Shown piece by piece: positions 42,319 through 56,500 of a stretch of DNA of 64,000 bases. The translations under genes were made by a program, and so were the position numbers. The notes beneath the pieces were generated by a model. It was not told where the DNA came from. It worked only from the letters and a program-made list of their open reading frames with translations, and made no database searches. The number at the start of each line of letters is the position of its first letter. Within the stretch, counting starts at the first letter, position 1. The stretch is from Hydractinia symbiolongicarpus (lineage: Eukaryota > Cnidaria > Hydrozoa > Anthoathecata > Hydractiniidae): NCBI RefSeq assembly GCF_029227915.1, contig NC_079879.1, positions 8,866,001-8,930,000 on the forward strand, in the 5' to 3' direction.

Positions 42319-45300
42319 GTTGTTGCCCTGATTTGTATATCTCAATTGAAGGTTGGCTATGGGAAATCTTTGTTTTATGTATTGATCGAAAAGGGCGGAA
42401 GTAAAAACACGAAATATGTCAGACAAATATGTCGAGCTACGGAAAAATACATTCACATAACTTGGGATAAAAAAAACTATTTTTTTTAAACTTTAATAAA
42501 AGAATAAACGTGATTCCGATCGGTCATTTTCTTGTTAATTGCAAATAATCCTTACTTTGTCAAAGCATTCATCTGCAACATCCATGTCTTTCATCATTAT
42601 AAGAAAGCAGAGGAACTTTCATCATATGAGGTATTTCCTATTTAACTTCTCAATTATTTCTATCTTAATTATATGTGCAAAAAATAATATTATTTCCGAA
42701 TATTTAGAAGTAATTCACACGAAGCTTTTATGAGCTCTCATACCAAGAATATATGGTGTAGTGTGTAGCTTACTTTAATTGGTATCTTGCTCTATTTAAG
42801 TATGTTTACATTAAAAAACTAACTAACTAGAATATAACGGGCTAGCAATGATGGGTTTTTCTCTTATTTATTTCACTTGACTTAAAATCAAAACAGGAAA
42901 TTGGTAAACACAAGTTTTCGTTTTGTACGTGACGTGGAAAACTGGAAATCAAATATGCTATGCTTTAGAGCGGGACTATTTATCTCCATTAAGTACAGCA
43001 TACAGCATACCTATTTTGATTACCAGAGCTGCTTTGTGAATGTTTAAACTTATGACAATTGAACAGTCTCTGACCTCTGTAGCACGTCACAAATGCGTAA
43101 CATTTAGCCTTATAAAGAAGAACAACAACTTCCGGTCCCCAAAAGTGCTTCTGTAATATCCAAAAATAGAAAGGATTATGATTTGAAAGTATTTTCCCAA
43201 CCTGCACAGTAAATACGGAAAATATTTTCCGTCCAGTTTCTCTCCCCTCCCCTTTCACGTCAAGGAGATACGTAAATAAAAATGCTCAATCTGTATGATT
43301 TATATACTGCAATAGTTCTCATATTTTTAACGTATGTCATCCGATTTGTGCCCACGTCTTTATTCTATTTCTAGATGTATCCATGACAACGTAATCTGGT
43401 TACGTCCACAACAAAGCCGCATGGTGTTGCGTTAACCTTCACAGATGCATTTTTTCTCTCAATGATGACTCAGTGCGCTCATTTTATTTTGTGTTTTTTA
43501 TTACTAGCTTACTTAGTAACTCAAGGTATTTATGTTAACAACGGATCCGTAAGAAGCTTTATATTGAATCTTCATTCTTATTTTAACTTCAGTATCTGTT
43601 GACTCGGCTCAACACAATAGCTGCTCAAAAATTATTTTTGTTTCACGTTTTAGGCTAGAAGCTATCAAACAACAATAAATTGGAGAAACATTGATACTTT
43701 AAGGTGGTATAATTTTTGTTCCTTGTGGCGTTAAAATTCTCAAGTTAAAAACCACGAAACGTTTTCCTGTCGTCTTAAGCTTCCGCGAGGTAAACTTACA
43801 AAATGAAGATCTTAACACCGAGTATTTTAGCTACAATGATCTTTCCAAAACCACACAATCTTGAATGTGTGAATGCTTGCAATTTCATGATTTCTAACTG
43901 ACCTTTTGCCGGCCAAATACCTGAAGAAGGGAAAGGAAGCCGTGAAAAGAGATTGAAACTTTAAAGAATAACGCAATAACTTAGAATTGAATCCAAATAA
44001 TAACCCGTTGTACAATAGCGTGCCATATGGTCAAAAGATACAATCCTTACGAAAATAGCGTTAAATTTGTTGTAAACAGGATAAGATTCCCGTTATGTCA
44101 TCACAGGTTGATATATGTACATTAACAACGTCAGTTTAAGTGCCGGTGTCAATCCGACGTATTTTATAATATTTGATACAATTTTAATAGACCCGCCAAC
44201 TTTTTTCCGTCCTGTGAACGGACCCACAGCAATTAAGACCTACAGGGCGCAAATAAGAATAGAATCTATTTCTGATCACACCGAAGAAATAAAATCGTTA
44301 ATTAGTCATGCTGTTAAATATAAAAAGAACTTGGAACGACTTTTTGGCAGTTAGTTTACTAGGTTTTTAAAAAAAATGTAATAAATAATACGCGCGTGTA
44401 TTTGAATGCGCGTATCTTTTTCTTTCAAAGTTTACATTAAGTAATAAAAATAATCACAGTATGGATTCATCAATACTCCAAACAGTCAGAAGACAACACC
44501 AATGAAACCCCAATCTTCCGTTGAAGAGGTGAGGGTGGTAAATCACCCTGTTAGCAAATAAATAATGTAGCTAACGTAATGTAAGGCAATAATATAGGCA
44601 GCAAACTACTATCATTATCAAACTTTCATGCAAATCCCTTATAAATCCAGTGAAGTTGAAACAACGTGCGAAAGTTATAACACGAGTTATAACTTGAAAA
44701 TTATTTAAATTCTAATATAAGTCGAGGTGGCACGCCACCGCAGGTAGCTCACACAAGTCCATAACTGTGAGCTTCCCTTATTATTGAATGTGAACCCGTT
44801 GGTCCTATGTTCTCCAATTCTATCTTCTCTGCTTTCTTTCCACATTGATTTGTTGTCCTTAAGAGATTTTCGCTATCAGCAAACCTCGGTATAGACGATG
44901 ATCCAATACTTTTCAAAGTCTTTTCCACGTAGACTTTTTAGTATAACAGTAAGTAAGTTATCGACGCCGCAAACAAACAAGACAGCATTACGATTTTTTA
45001 TCAAGGAGTAAGATGATCTCCTCAAATAATAAAATGATCGCCTTGTTTCAAGTCAAAAGAAATCAGTGAATTTTTACAATATCTTTACTGAAAAACCCAG
45101 ATAATAAAAAATTGCATGATTTTAAATTTCACCTCGAAAATTAACTTGTAGAGCTCTTCATAGAAAATACTGTCCATTTCACTGCATGTTCGTTCTGTTT
45201 CCACCGAATCACGATAAACTAAAAGTTCGTGCAAATCGTAAAAAAACGAATGTGGCAGCCATTATGATTTTCGCGACATCTGCATTAGTTGCGAAAAAAC

Positions 45301-46279
45301 TGTCACAAGATCCCCACTCAAATTGCAAATAATATTTTAAGGATTTAGAAGAATTGACGTTCCTTTTTGCTGTTTTAAAGATTTTTATGATTAGCGGGGA
45401 AACCCTTACCCTGTCAGTCTTTTCAACACTGCTCATAATTTGTGTTAATTTTTAGAGCACGCCGAAATTAGGGCAAAAAACAAATTGGATTAATCAGATT
45501 TTATTTCCACATTTACTGTTGCAGATTATAAATACTTTTGAATTATATTCCACATATGAAAATTAATTAAAAAAAATAAGTTCGACAAATGGATGTTTGA
45601 GAGTTTTCACAAAACAACAGAAAATTTTAGGACTTTTTTAGGATTATTTAGGAATATATTATCGTATTTAGGACTTTTGTGACCCTGTACCTGTTTAACT
45701 AGTAGGGGTACAATAAGCCGTGATAACATAATGTTTACCGCTATACTTTTCACATAAATAAACCTTCTCCACATAAATAAACATTCGTAACATATAAATA
45801 AATAAAAAATTTAATAACAAGGAGATTGCAATATGATATAAGAATTAAAAAAAAATCTAAAAGTTAAAAATATCTCCATTTAACATTTTTATATTTATAG
45901 AATATTTAACTGTTTTTTGTTTTGATTTTAAATACATTCATTGAACTGACTCCATTTCGAATACCCTTCATCTCAAACACTCTCTATCTCGACCACGCAC
46001 ATTGGTCCCTTTGTATCACTTTAATCTTTATTTTTTTTTTAATCTTTTCTCAGTTCTCTGCATGTTCGAGATAAAGACAGTGTACCATAATAATGACAAT
46101 ATCTATTACGTTCTGTTATTATCGATTATAACAGTCAAAAAGAAATCATGCATTTTAACATAGATCCTGCTTTTTTTATTTATTAGTAGTTTTACGTCAT
46201 CCTCTTACCAAATAGAGAATCCTGTAAATTTACCTTCCTATCACAAGAAAAAAGGGCCTGTGAACGAGGTGGTTGTTAT
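42319..46279. other. Intergenic; possible small minus-strand gene
   Basis: Between FGF and the Popeye-domain gene. Open minus-strand exon candidates exist at 45218-45133 (YRDSVETERTCSEMDSIFYE...) and 44934-44749 (ending SIIREAHSYGLV, stop), with a possible start at 45436, but their phases do not join cleanly. A plus-strand open frame at 44115-44354 (80 codons) is also unrecognised. I do not assign any of these. The rest is AT-rich with no visible repeat. Confidence 0.25.
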
Positions 46280-48655
46280 TTAAAGGTTAGTTACCCTTTG
46301 TACTAAATGTTCACATTCTGAATTTCTATGCGTATCTATTAGTTCGTTACCATTCTCCTCGTATTCCACTTGACCCTCCTCAAGAATGGAACCGTTAGTA
46401 GCAATTAAATTGAGTTCAAGATTAGTGTGATGCCGATCCAGGCTACCTTGCACGTTATCCAAATCGTCTCGCGGTGATGTAAACGAGGATCTGCATAATT
46501 CCATTAAGTTGGCTAAAAATAAAAATTCAGTTCCATATTTCCATGTAACGGCGCACACGCAATGCATTTTAGTTGTCATAGTTACAACAAAAGCTAAGCA
46601 ATAGCTTGATAAAGAAAAAGAGTCGCTTAACAGTTAATAAAAATTTCTGCCATTTTTACATTTTTGTAGTGGTGATACCAAAATAACAACGCATAGCGCG
46701 TAAGATGGGAAAGGGAGGATTACTCGCATCAAAAGCAGTTATAAAAATCGTAAAAGTTTGTTCCTTGGATATCGTTTGGTAATCTTAAAAAAAAAACCTG
46801 CAAACTTCTCATTCTATCTGTTCTTCGACAACTTTCAGCTATGCAAGGTAATCTATTGTATGTAGCGTCTGTCCAAGCTGTGAAAACATTCGTTTAGAGA
46901 CCTCCAAATGAAAACAAAACTCACCTGCGGAATACGCTAGTAAAGGAGCTTGATGAAGCAAGTTTGAGACAATCTGGTTATCGCTAGCAAGAAAACTTTG
47001 ATGAAGAGAAAATAATTTTTTACAAATATCTTTCCCAATCAACGAATCAAAAACATTTTTTAACATGCTATCCTTTTTAAATAATTTCATCAACTCATCT
47101 CTTCTCCACACGTAAACGTGACACAATGTTCGAGCTAAGATGGAGACCTACAAATAAAAATACAGATAATTTTAACAGAAAACCAGAAAAATACACCATA
47201 GTAGCCACACCATCACGCCACAAATAGACTTCTTAGAGTTTTAAGCAAAGTCGTAGCCTGTTATGAAGGTATAGTCAGATTAAGCGCTGAAACATGCTTT
47301 TAAAATATGGTATGAAACTTGCTTTCTTCATCTGCGCACGACATTGAAGTTGAATAGTTTCATTGATATTTAAATTATACAGGTATTGAAATTCAAATTT
47401 AAGCATGGTTTCGAATTTGCGCACTCGTGATGAACGAAATACTATACCATCGAACCCATACTCTTAATTGACCCCCTTATTTTTTTCATAAAGTATAAAT
47501 ATGTCAACTCCTTCTTTAAGACACCCTCTCCGCGCCTATTTAGGGCCTAAGCGGAATGCGAAACGAACATTTTTCGTTTAGTTTAAATAATACATAAATA
47601 ACATTTTAAAGACCTGGTATGTAGTCGAGCGATCAGTTGAAATCCATTCTGGTGAATCCAGAAATTCCAATTGATCAATATGACCGATGACTGATTTTTC
47701 CAGCTGCACTGTGAAACTAAAGTGTGAAACCAAAGTGTGAATTCGGTGTGAATTTTTGTAAACAAAATAATTAGTAAGAACATGCTAAACCCAATATATA
47801 ATTCCGTAGTAACCTAACTATGCAGAATTCACTTTGTATAGATAGCTTGTCAATGTTAACGAAATTTTACAAAAATCTACATGCGCGCGCATTCTTGTGG
47901 ATAAAAAAGCAGAACTATAAAAGGGGCTATTTTTAAAATTCATACATATTTTTCGGAAGGACTAGATTCAAATTGAGATTAATATTTTTAACTATTTTTC
48001 TATTCCCTTTTTTAAAAAAATATTTTAACTATTCTAAGCGAATATTTCGATTTTATTTGACTTCTATGGTCTGTTGTTTATTTTTTCTTCCTGCTGAAAT
48101 GAGTGCATTAAAAGAGAACTTCGAACAGAAAGTGATTTACACATGGGGATAAATATTCTAACCAAATTCTCTTACTGACCTGCCACTAGTAACAATTCCT
48201 ATATGACTTGCTTCAGTGACGCCTCGTTTAGCATAATATTCTTGTGGCTTCAAAGTACGACGTTTAGAAAGAGATACCAATCGACCATACTGAAATCGTT
48301 TTACACCAAGTGGCTCGAATATTTTCGTGTACAACAGTTCATGCTCGGCTACGAATTTCACTGGTCTTGTTTTAACAAGTAAATAAATCAAATGCAATGC
48401 ATTTCCAATAGCAAAAGCGATATTCCACAGTAAACAATCAAGTGCGCAAATAATGGCACCGCCCCAAATACCAAAACACAATCCGGCCATCATTAAAGCA
48501 AATCGAAGCTGCATTAAACCAGCTAAGCTGTTAGGTTTAACAAAATATGTCAACACAAGAAATAAGTTAGCTAACTGAAATAAAAATTGATTCGCTGGTA
48601 GCCAATCACATTTTGTATTGAAGTCAACGGAAAGGAGGTCGTTAAAGTAACTCAT
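46280..48655 (-). CDS. Popeye domain-containing protein (POPDC/BVES family)
   Basis: Four exons on the minus strand, 48655-48180, 47716-47614, 47147-46925 and 46512-46280, give 344 residues. The N-terminal third has a short extracellular segment and three membrane helices (about 25-100: LFQLANLFLVLTYF, LALMMAGLCFGIW-type, IIFAIGNALHLIYLL-type). The Popeye domain follows: LYTKIFEPLGV, IGIVTSGSFTVQ, the hallmark FLDSPEW (about 177-183) and HVYVWRRDELMKLF. The family binds cAMP through this domain, with the Asp of DSPEW involved, and works at the plasma membrane with ion channels and adhesion proteins. The acidic C-terminal tail is variable. The exon-2 acceptor was chosen because it restores the family spacing between TSG and FLDSPEW. 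A frame extends upstream through a TTG tract, but the first ATG is at 48655. Confidence 0.92.
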
Positions 48656-48677
48656 TTCCTTTGGAGAATAGATGAGG

Positions 48678-48716
48678 AACAACAACAACAACAACAACAA
48701 CAATAACAACAACAAC
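48678..48716. repeat. (CAA)n/(TTG)n microsatellite at the POPDC 5' leader
   Basis: Twelve or so CAA units with one CAATAA interruption lie 23 bp upstream of the POPDC start codon, probably in the 5' UTR. On the coding strand the tract reads TTG and, if translated, would add a leucine run. Confidence 0.85.
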
Positions 48717-50506
48717 TAGATGACGTTTCTGCTGATACACATTATTTTCCATTCATTACAAATGTTTTTGTCTAAAAACAAAAAGAATATAAAAGAGATT
48801 GAAATTCTAATTTAATGTACCAATTAAATGACAAAAATTGAGTTTCAATAATTTATCAGAAAAAGATTACGTGCACGGGACTTATTCAGTCAGAACAACA
48901 GAAAGACATGATGACTAACTAAAAGATTTCAGTATAACTTTCATTGGATTTGACACAAGACAATCATTTCATGTCTCAAATTATGACTGACAACAGTAAT
49001 CTTTGATTACATCAGCATTTTCTATTTAAATCCAGTTTTTCAAGATTTATAAGTTAAAAAAATTCAAAGGCTAAGACTATCTATTGCCTTCGTCCAACAA
49101 CTTAATGGGGCGCCAATAAGCATAAAATCTAAAGACATACGTGCCAAATTTGCATAAAATTACCGAAGAACTAATAAAATAAACGTTAAGCATAAATTGG
49201 AATAATTTCAAAAAATTTAAGACGTGCATATAAACAGAAGTTAAACAACTTCAGTATAAAAACTACTAATACATACATTCAAAAAATATGAAAAAATGCC
49301 TAATGACGGGTGAAAATTTGGTATTTTGTAGTCACTAAAACATCGAAAATTGCCTTTCTACTACTTTCTGACGTCATTCTATAACCACACTATATCCATA
49401 GTAATACTCAGGTTTACTCTAAGAAATTTGTTGGTGTCTTACCTTTCGTATGGGAGAAATTTAATTTTAATATCGTCAAAAAAAGCTCAGTAAACTAAGC
49501 TAGACAAAATACCAAATCTGGAAAAAAAAACTGGGTTCTTAAAGCTACCAGATTAAGCATTTTTAGAATTAAAAAACATCACTAAGTATTCTTGTTTGTT
49601 ACAAAATCTGAACCTGAAATGCAAGAGTAATAGCGTTTTTGTTCAATGTTATTAGACTGAGACCACTGCTTTTTACATTTAAGTTTTGGCCAAATAAAAT
49701 GGAAAGGGGTTGTAACAACTAATATAGTCTCTTACATTGGTAACTGTGGACTGACTGAATCCAAAAATGGTCAAATTACCTAAAGCTGGGCCAACCAACC
49801 TGTTTCACAACCAAAGGGGTTAATGATGCTCGATTCTCCAGAGAAGGTGTGTGATAGCATTGGCATACGTCAAGACACAAAAAATGATTTCGATAACACT
49901 ATTGACTGCACCTACAGATTTTTAAACTTCGTGGGTTAAAAGTTGATCAATGCACCATGCTCAAAAGCCTAAAACCCTTAAGGTGTGACACACATGAATC
50001 AATACGTTCTTGAAAAAGCCTAATGTTATCCCTTTAATTGTTCCTCAAAAGCAAACAACATTGTTTTGGTCAAAGTTTGAAGCTCTATACAGTAAAGACA
50101 ATAGTTAACCAAATTAAACATCCAATAAGATAAGATATCCAGTATGACGGAATCAGTAAATCAGACATTCTGTAAATCTATTGTAAAATTGTATATACAT
50201 AAAAAAATAAAACAATCATCAATATCAGTGAGCTGCATCTTTACAACATCTTGCCTGCACTTGAAACTAACAACTGTGTTTGTGTAATAATAAAGTTCTA
50301 ATTTTATAAAAAAAGTCGGTGATCAAGGTTGGATGATGGGTTTTCCACATTTTTCTGATCCTGCAGATTAGAATTATCATATTTTCTATTGATTTTATTA
50401 TTCAATGCAGCTGATATAGTCAATCTGATTGGTCATACATTGTGACTGACATTTCTATTTTCAAGGTCAGTATTATGCTGGCTCAATATAATAATAATAT
50501 ACAATA

Positions 50507-50540
50507 CTATCTAACTACTCCAATTACAGTAGTTAGATAG
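50507..50540. repeat. Perfect hairpin, 13-bp arms
   Basis: The arm CTATCTAACTACT is exactly inverted after an 8-base spacer. Intergenic; no function is evident. Confidence 0.8.
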
Positions 50541-51434
50541 AACGTTACTTTAAAAAGAAAGCATTAAATATATAACTTATTTTGCTTCGTTTTGTAAATA
50601 TTATTATTGTTTGATATTCTTTAAACTGACTGGCATACTTGTACTATATAAACTTGAAAAAGAATTTCACACAATGAATTTTTACACAAATGATCATAAA
50701 TACCTCTCATATTGATTGCTCTTGCAAATTCATATTTTTCCAAACTGAACAAACAGTGGATAAGCTTGTGAAACTTAGGTAAAAACAATGGAAAAATCTG
50801 TCATTTGATTTTTGATAATCTCAGCAATTATCAATTGGCATAAATTATTTTTCAGAAATTTGTTTACTCATTGTTTCTAATCTGCAGAGCTGGAAACTCT
50901 GTGTTTTCAACAAGAGGTTACAAAGAAATTCTGGTTTAAAGGATTTTAATGATGTCATTAAGCTGTCAATCTACAGAGCTCAATTCTCTCGGAAAGCTGT
51001 TTCAAATAAAATTCCCAAGCATACACTTTAATTAAAATTTAAATTTAAGAATACGTTTTTGCTGATGTTTTTTTCTTCTTCACATGAATCTTCACTCATT
51101 TCAAAGATTGTTTCTACTTGAGTCTATTTTTTTTAATTTTAAATACATTATATGAGCATTTCAAACATTTACAACTGTTTATTACCTTTACCTTGGGGTA
51201 TTGGTAATCTTCGAGTAGTGAGTTCCATGAGTTGCTAGTTATAAGTTGTTGAGTTAGTAAGTTGTCTCATTTTACAGTAAACGATTTTCGCAAAAAACTT
51301 TGCTTGTCATGGATAAGTGCGCATAGCCTCCACCACTAGTGTTTCTTTATAAACAATTAAATATTGAAATTTAGTCAGACATGTAGCTAACAAAACAGAA
51401 CAGAACTGAATAAAATAAAATTTTTGATTTTTAG

Positions 51435-51469
51435 GATAAGAGTTTTCAAATTGGTTGAAAACTCTTATC
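51435..51469. repeat. Perfect hairpin, 15-bp arms, followed by T run
   Basis: The arm GATAAGAGTTTTCAA is exactly inverted after a 5-base loop and followed by TTTTTT. It looks like a bacterial terminator but the setting is eukaryotic. Confidence 0.8.
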
Positions 51470-53563
51470 TTTTTTGGTAATCGCAATAATGCATGATTCA
51501 GAAGGGAACAAAGTTCAAAATTTAAATTCTATATAAATCATGCTCCAGTGAGTGTGACCACAAAATCAAAATTTTACCCCCTGGGAAATTATTAGAAAAC
51601 TTGAATACCATTTTTTTATCTGTTTTAAATTCGCAATTGGATTGGTGCATGTCAATCGTATGATGCACTTTTCTATGCTTAAAATCAAAGAGGGATTGTA
51701 GCCATATTGAATTTTCAAGAAGACGTGTTTTTGTGCTAATTTTATGTAAATAAGTTTTATTGTTAATTTTGTTAAGCTGAGATTTTTTAGAAAAGTTCAC
51801 AAAAATACCTTTATTGTTTCAGGTCAGCAAAAAATAATCTGGTACCGTAAAAAATGCAACTCACTGGCCTTGGAACTTACAACTCACGACTAGAAGATTT
51901 CCCATACCCCTTTACCTCGTGCAGTTGATTGTTGACAAAGTTTAAAAACTTATTTTTTCAGTGACATTTCAACTTACATCTCATGTAAATTCTCCACAAA
52001 GTCCGAAATTAAAAAAAAACTAAAGGCACGGTTCCTAAATGTATAGATACAAGTTTAGCCAAAAACCAAATTTTTTTGCAGACTTTTTAATGCTTCTTTA
52101 GATTAAAAAAAAAATTCATTGAAACATTAATAAGAAGTTTTTCTTTAAAGCGTTACCACCAAACCAAATATACTAGCAGTAATAGAAATTAAACTTCAGA
52201 AGATCTATATGCTATACTTGATACCATACAATTGATTTTCTCTAGTATTTAACAGAATAAAGACCACCCTTTAGTAATTTACACATTATAAACTATTCCA
52301 AGCCATCGTAATCAATACAATACTAAAAAATAGGACTTGTCATAATTTAGTTTTTCAGCCTTTCATAGGTTTTTCTGGCACCCTTTTTTTATTCCAGGCC
52401 TCAGACTGCAATGCTATTTTTAACAATACTATTGATGCTAATTTTGGGAGTTATTGTTTAAACAGCTGATAAACAAAAAAGAGATGACATTATTTATTTC
52501 TTGGCCTAAAAGTTAAATGTTGAATACAGTGGCTTAACTAATTATATTGAATTTAATTGAATTTTACTTCAGTGATATAGATACAGATAATATATAATTA
52601 CAGTTTTTAAATATGGAGATCGTCAAATAGCTGCATTAGCTAATCGGGTGAGACCACCAGTGAGAAAAAACCTACATACAAAAAGTGATATAAATATATA
52701 TAGATATAGATATTAACTTAGATTAGTTTAAACTGAAAGTCACAAACACAGTTATCATATTATTATAATCAATATCTAGGTACGATGCATGAAAATTTGG
52801 ATAAAAATTATTAATAAATTTAATGCCAATATGTGCTTTTACCCCCATTTCCAGGGATGGTAAAAACTTTATCCACACACACACATAAGAGCCTTTTGTA
52901 TTTCAGGACACATTTTATTTGGTTGATTTAATTTAATTCAATATAAAAATAGAGTATGTCTTCTTTTAACATGATTATACATCATATAATGTATTCCTAC
53001 AAGATCTTCTTTATATTCTCATGCAGTACAATTAATATATATATAAAATAAGATTGTGTAAGGGTACCAGTCCTATTCTAATTTCTTACCTTTGCTAGGT
53101 TTCACATAATAAGTCAATACACAAGCAATATATTTTTTACACAAAAATGTGAAAGAGCAATGCTTTTTATTCAAAACTGTTTCCACACAAGAAAGATTTT
53201 TTTCATGCTCCTGTGTTGTAACACCTTAGAAGAGAAAATTGTTAGCCAGCTATAGAGTTAGCTACATATCTTAATTACATTCACCACATTGTTAGTTAAT
53301 GAGAGCCTACTAAAAGTGCAAAAGGTTAAATTATAAAGTTAGCTAAAACAAAAAGACTAATTGGTTTTCTATTTTTGCTTCATTTTTTATTAGTCTCCAC
53401 AGTATCCCATTCTGCCCCAAGATCCGGTAAAAACTTTCTTCAACACTTGTTTTTTGTTGCATCAAGCAATTTTGTTACTTGAACAGCTGCCATCTTTGGT
53501 TTGAAAGCAGATGTAAACAAATGTAAATGGTAACGCATTTCTCGGAATTACAGAAAAATAAAT

Positions 53564-56500
53564 ATGGCTGCTCATATGGATAGGATAAAACTACTGGTTG
53601 TTGGCGATCCAGGTACTTGGTTTTCATTTTTTGCAACCTGCTGTTCATCGAAAAGTTTCGAAATAATTCAGAACGCTGATAATTTTTTCTGTCTTTACAT
53701 TACCTTTTTGTAGCTAATGATAACACTTTACATCTAAATTTTTATTATTTTTGTTGCTAGTATTGTTAGTGTTGACCAAGACAAGAACATATATAGCTAT
53801 AGCTATAGTTATTAGAAAGTACACCCACTGACCATACTTGCAGTCTCATTCCTATAGCTAAAGGAAAGTTTTGACTAGAGCCCAGGTGGTAAAGGAAAGA
53901 CAACCAAAGTAAAGATGGCAGCTGACTCACAACATAACAAATGCCATGTTTGCAGAACAGGGTGCACTGAGGTGTATAATATAAACTCTTTATACAATTC
54001 ATTTATGCCAAATATATTCTCCAACAATCTCTCCAACTTTTTGAAGATTCGCATTAACTTCAACAACTAAATAAATAATATATACTGTGTCAACACCAAA
54101 AGTTACATTTTGATTCGACTCCCAATTGAATCCAATCATGCCTGCATTAGCACCCAATCAAGCGTGGATATTTGTAATTTAATTTCACCAATCGGTTTCT
54201 ATTAACACAAGAAGGATCAACAACCATTTCAATTTATCAATTTATGATGATACACACTTTAATATGTTTCATCGATATACTGACTTGAATATAGTTCAAC
54301 AATGTTCAATTTCAATATTTTCTTTCCAGCAGTCATTTTAACTATGTGTAGCTTACTATAGTGCCAGGAAAATTCCTGTGCGTAATAACGGGTGACCCGA
54401 GCTTGAGATTCCTCTGAAAGAGTGGCACTCATGGTTGAAATTCGTCTACTAAGTTAGATTCACTAGAGAGTTTACTAACCGTCTCTAACTTTTTCGACAG
54501 AGCCCTCCAACTTACAGATTTTAATTTAACGTTTAATTTTCTCAGAAGAAATGTCTTGTTAGTTTATTTTTACTTGAATATATTATGAGTTTTGTGTAGT
54601 TACTTCACTGTTTATTAGTTGCTAGGACTTTTGCTTGTTTGTGTGCTTAAAACAATAAGAATACAAAGCTTTACACAGCTTTTTCTGCAACTTAGTTGGA
54701 AATAAAATTTTCTGGGTAAGCTTGTATAGGTCCTATATGTTTACTCACAAAATTTGATTGCAAACCTACATGTAGACACCAAGTTATGGGGTCATCAGCA
54801 AAAAATTAAAAGGCCTGGGACAAGCAAACAAGTGTAATTTTGGCAAAAGAATTTATGTTACTGTGGAAAGTTTATCATTTCTTGAACATGATAGTTTAGT
54901 AGGCCTTTAGTAAGCCTACTAAACTATCATGTTCAAGAAATGATAAACTTTCCACAGTAACATGAATACTGAACAGACAAAGCGAAATAATATCTTCAAT
55001 AAAAGAATTTATGTTAATTAACTCACCTTTATAATATCTATGCATTGATAACAGTGTAATGCACATCCATTAACAGGTTTTAGGTTTAAAACGAATGTCC
55101 CACAGAGTGTGTAAGTTTTTCGTTCTTACCCTATTGTCATATAAGCTATGCAACAACTTTTTTTCAGGAAAATATATTTTCCTTATCAAAATATTATAAA
55201 ATAATATCAAACCGATTAGTCCCTGCAGTCATTTTGTGTCAGCAGTATGAAAAAAACTATGCTTTTTAAACAAGTAAAAGGCCTACAATTTCAGTAAAAA
55301 TTAAAATAATGACTTGAAACTTAGTATATATTATGTGTTTTTAGACCAGTTTGATGAAATAAAGCCAAGATTTTTTTGCTGCTATCATAGTTTCTGAGTT
55401 CCTGAATTTAGCTATTCTCAGCCAATAAACTGTGTTTGACAATAAATTTATGCTGATAACATAAAAAATGATTCTCAGGATTAAAATAAGTCAGACAGAT
55501 AAAATGTGTTCTAGGTTTAAGAGGAAGTACCTTATCCAGTCAATAAAAAGTAAGAGTGTTCTTCTAAAGCACAGTGCCAAATATTTAATCTAAATTTTAT
55601 GCCGTATAAATGCAAAGTTTATTTATATCTAAGTTATTTTTGTGTCAACTTGAATCTGTGACATGGTTACTTGCACTTATCACTCAACCTGACGATGCCA
55701 CTGACAATTAATTTTTGAATACCCACAATAACTTAATCTGCAAAATGAAAAATGCTAAGCAATTGTGTTTGTTTTGTAGAAGTAACAATAGGCTTCATCA
55801 TAAGTCCTGTGAATGTTGGTTTATTAAAAATATATTACACTTTTAATGCTGTATTGCTATAAGCGCTCCGCTAGATTTGTGACAATTATTCTAAGTGACC
55901 TATGTGTGACACAGTTTACCCTGTACTAAGTCTTTACCTAGACTGAGACTTCGAGTCTTCCCATTACAAGTGAATATCACTTCTTGCTATAGGTTCCCAA
56001 ATTTTTTTCTTTTATAAAAGAAACCTGAAAATCTACAAACATTTATTTATGAAAAATAGGTTTCTGTTTGTTGTGACAACACATTTGACCAACACACAAT
56101 GCCTTGCATACCCAACTATCTATATACTCAAGTCTTGCATGTTCACTGTTATGGAAGGTCCAAAATAGCTAGCTATATAAAATATGCCCCTGGAGTGCTG
56201 GCGCTCAAAAAATAAATATTATTCAGATATGGCCATCCCTTATCATCAGACATCAGAAAGGGGTTTCTGTTCTTTACTTCTCATTGTGGGGTGCCTTAAA
56301 TTTTTGTAAATGCAATTAAAAATAAATGCTTAAAACTTTCTCTTCTTTCCTTTCTTGTTGCGCCGTAGATTAGTGGTTATAGCTTTTGTATTCTGTGCGG
56401 GAGACCGGGGTTCGATTCCTCTAGCCGGCGATTCAACATGGGTGAGTGAATGTTACCATAGTCCTGGGTTAACCCAAGCCATGTGAGGGAATCTTTCCCT

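Larger units (their letters stand above)
48656..53563. other. Intergenic, divergent promoters of POPDC and RABL3
   Basis: 4.9 kb of AT-rich DNA between two divergently transcribed genes. It contains a CAA/TTG tract beside the POPDC start, two short perfect hairpins (50507-50540 and 51435-51469) and a short TATA/AC tract near 52875. I found no exon chain. The longest frame (51522-51800, minus, 92 codons) has no recognisable features. Confidence 0.4.

Noticed and set aside
44115-44354. 80-codon plus-strand open frame as a gene
   Set aside because: No recognised motif and no joining exon; left unassigned.
47581-47783. Alternative exon-2 acceptor for POPDC (CACAG before TGCAG)
   Set aside because: It breaks the frame with exon 1; the acceptor at 47717/47716 keeps frame and restores the Popeye-domain spacing.
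48655-48715. Leucine-rich N-terminal extension of the POPDC protein
   Set aside because: There is no ATG in the extension; it comes from a TTG microsatellite, and the family-like N-terminus starts at 48655.
51435-51475. Rho-independent terminator
   Set aside because: The hairpin plus T run lies in eukaryotic intergenic DNA with no upstream gene ending there.
56359-56432. Functional tRNA gene
   Set aside because: A and B boxes are good but the acceptor and T stems have mismatches and a long SINE body follows.
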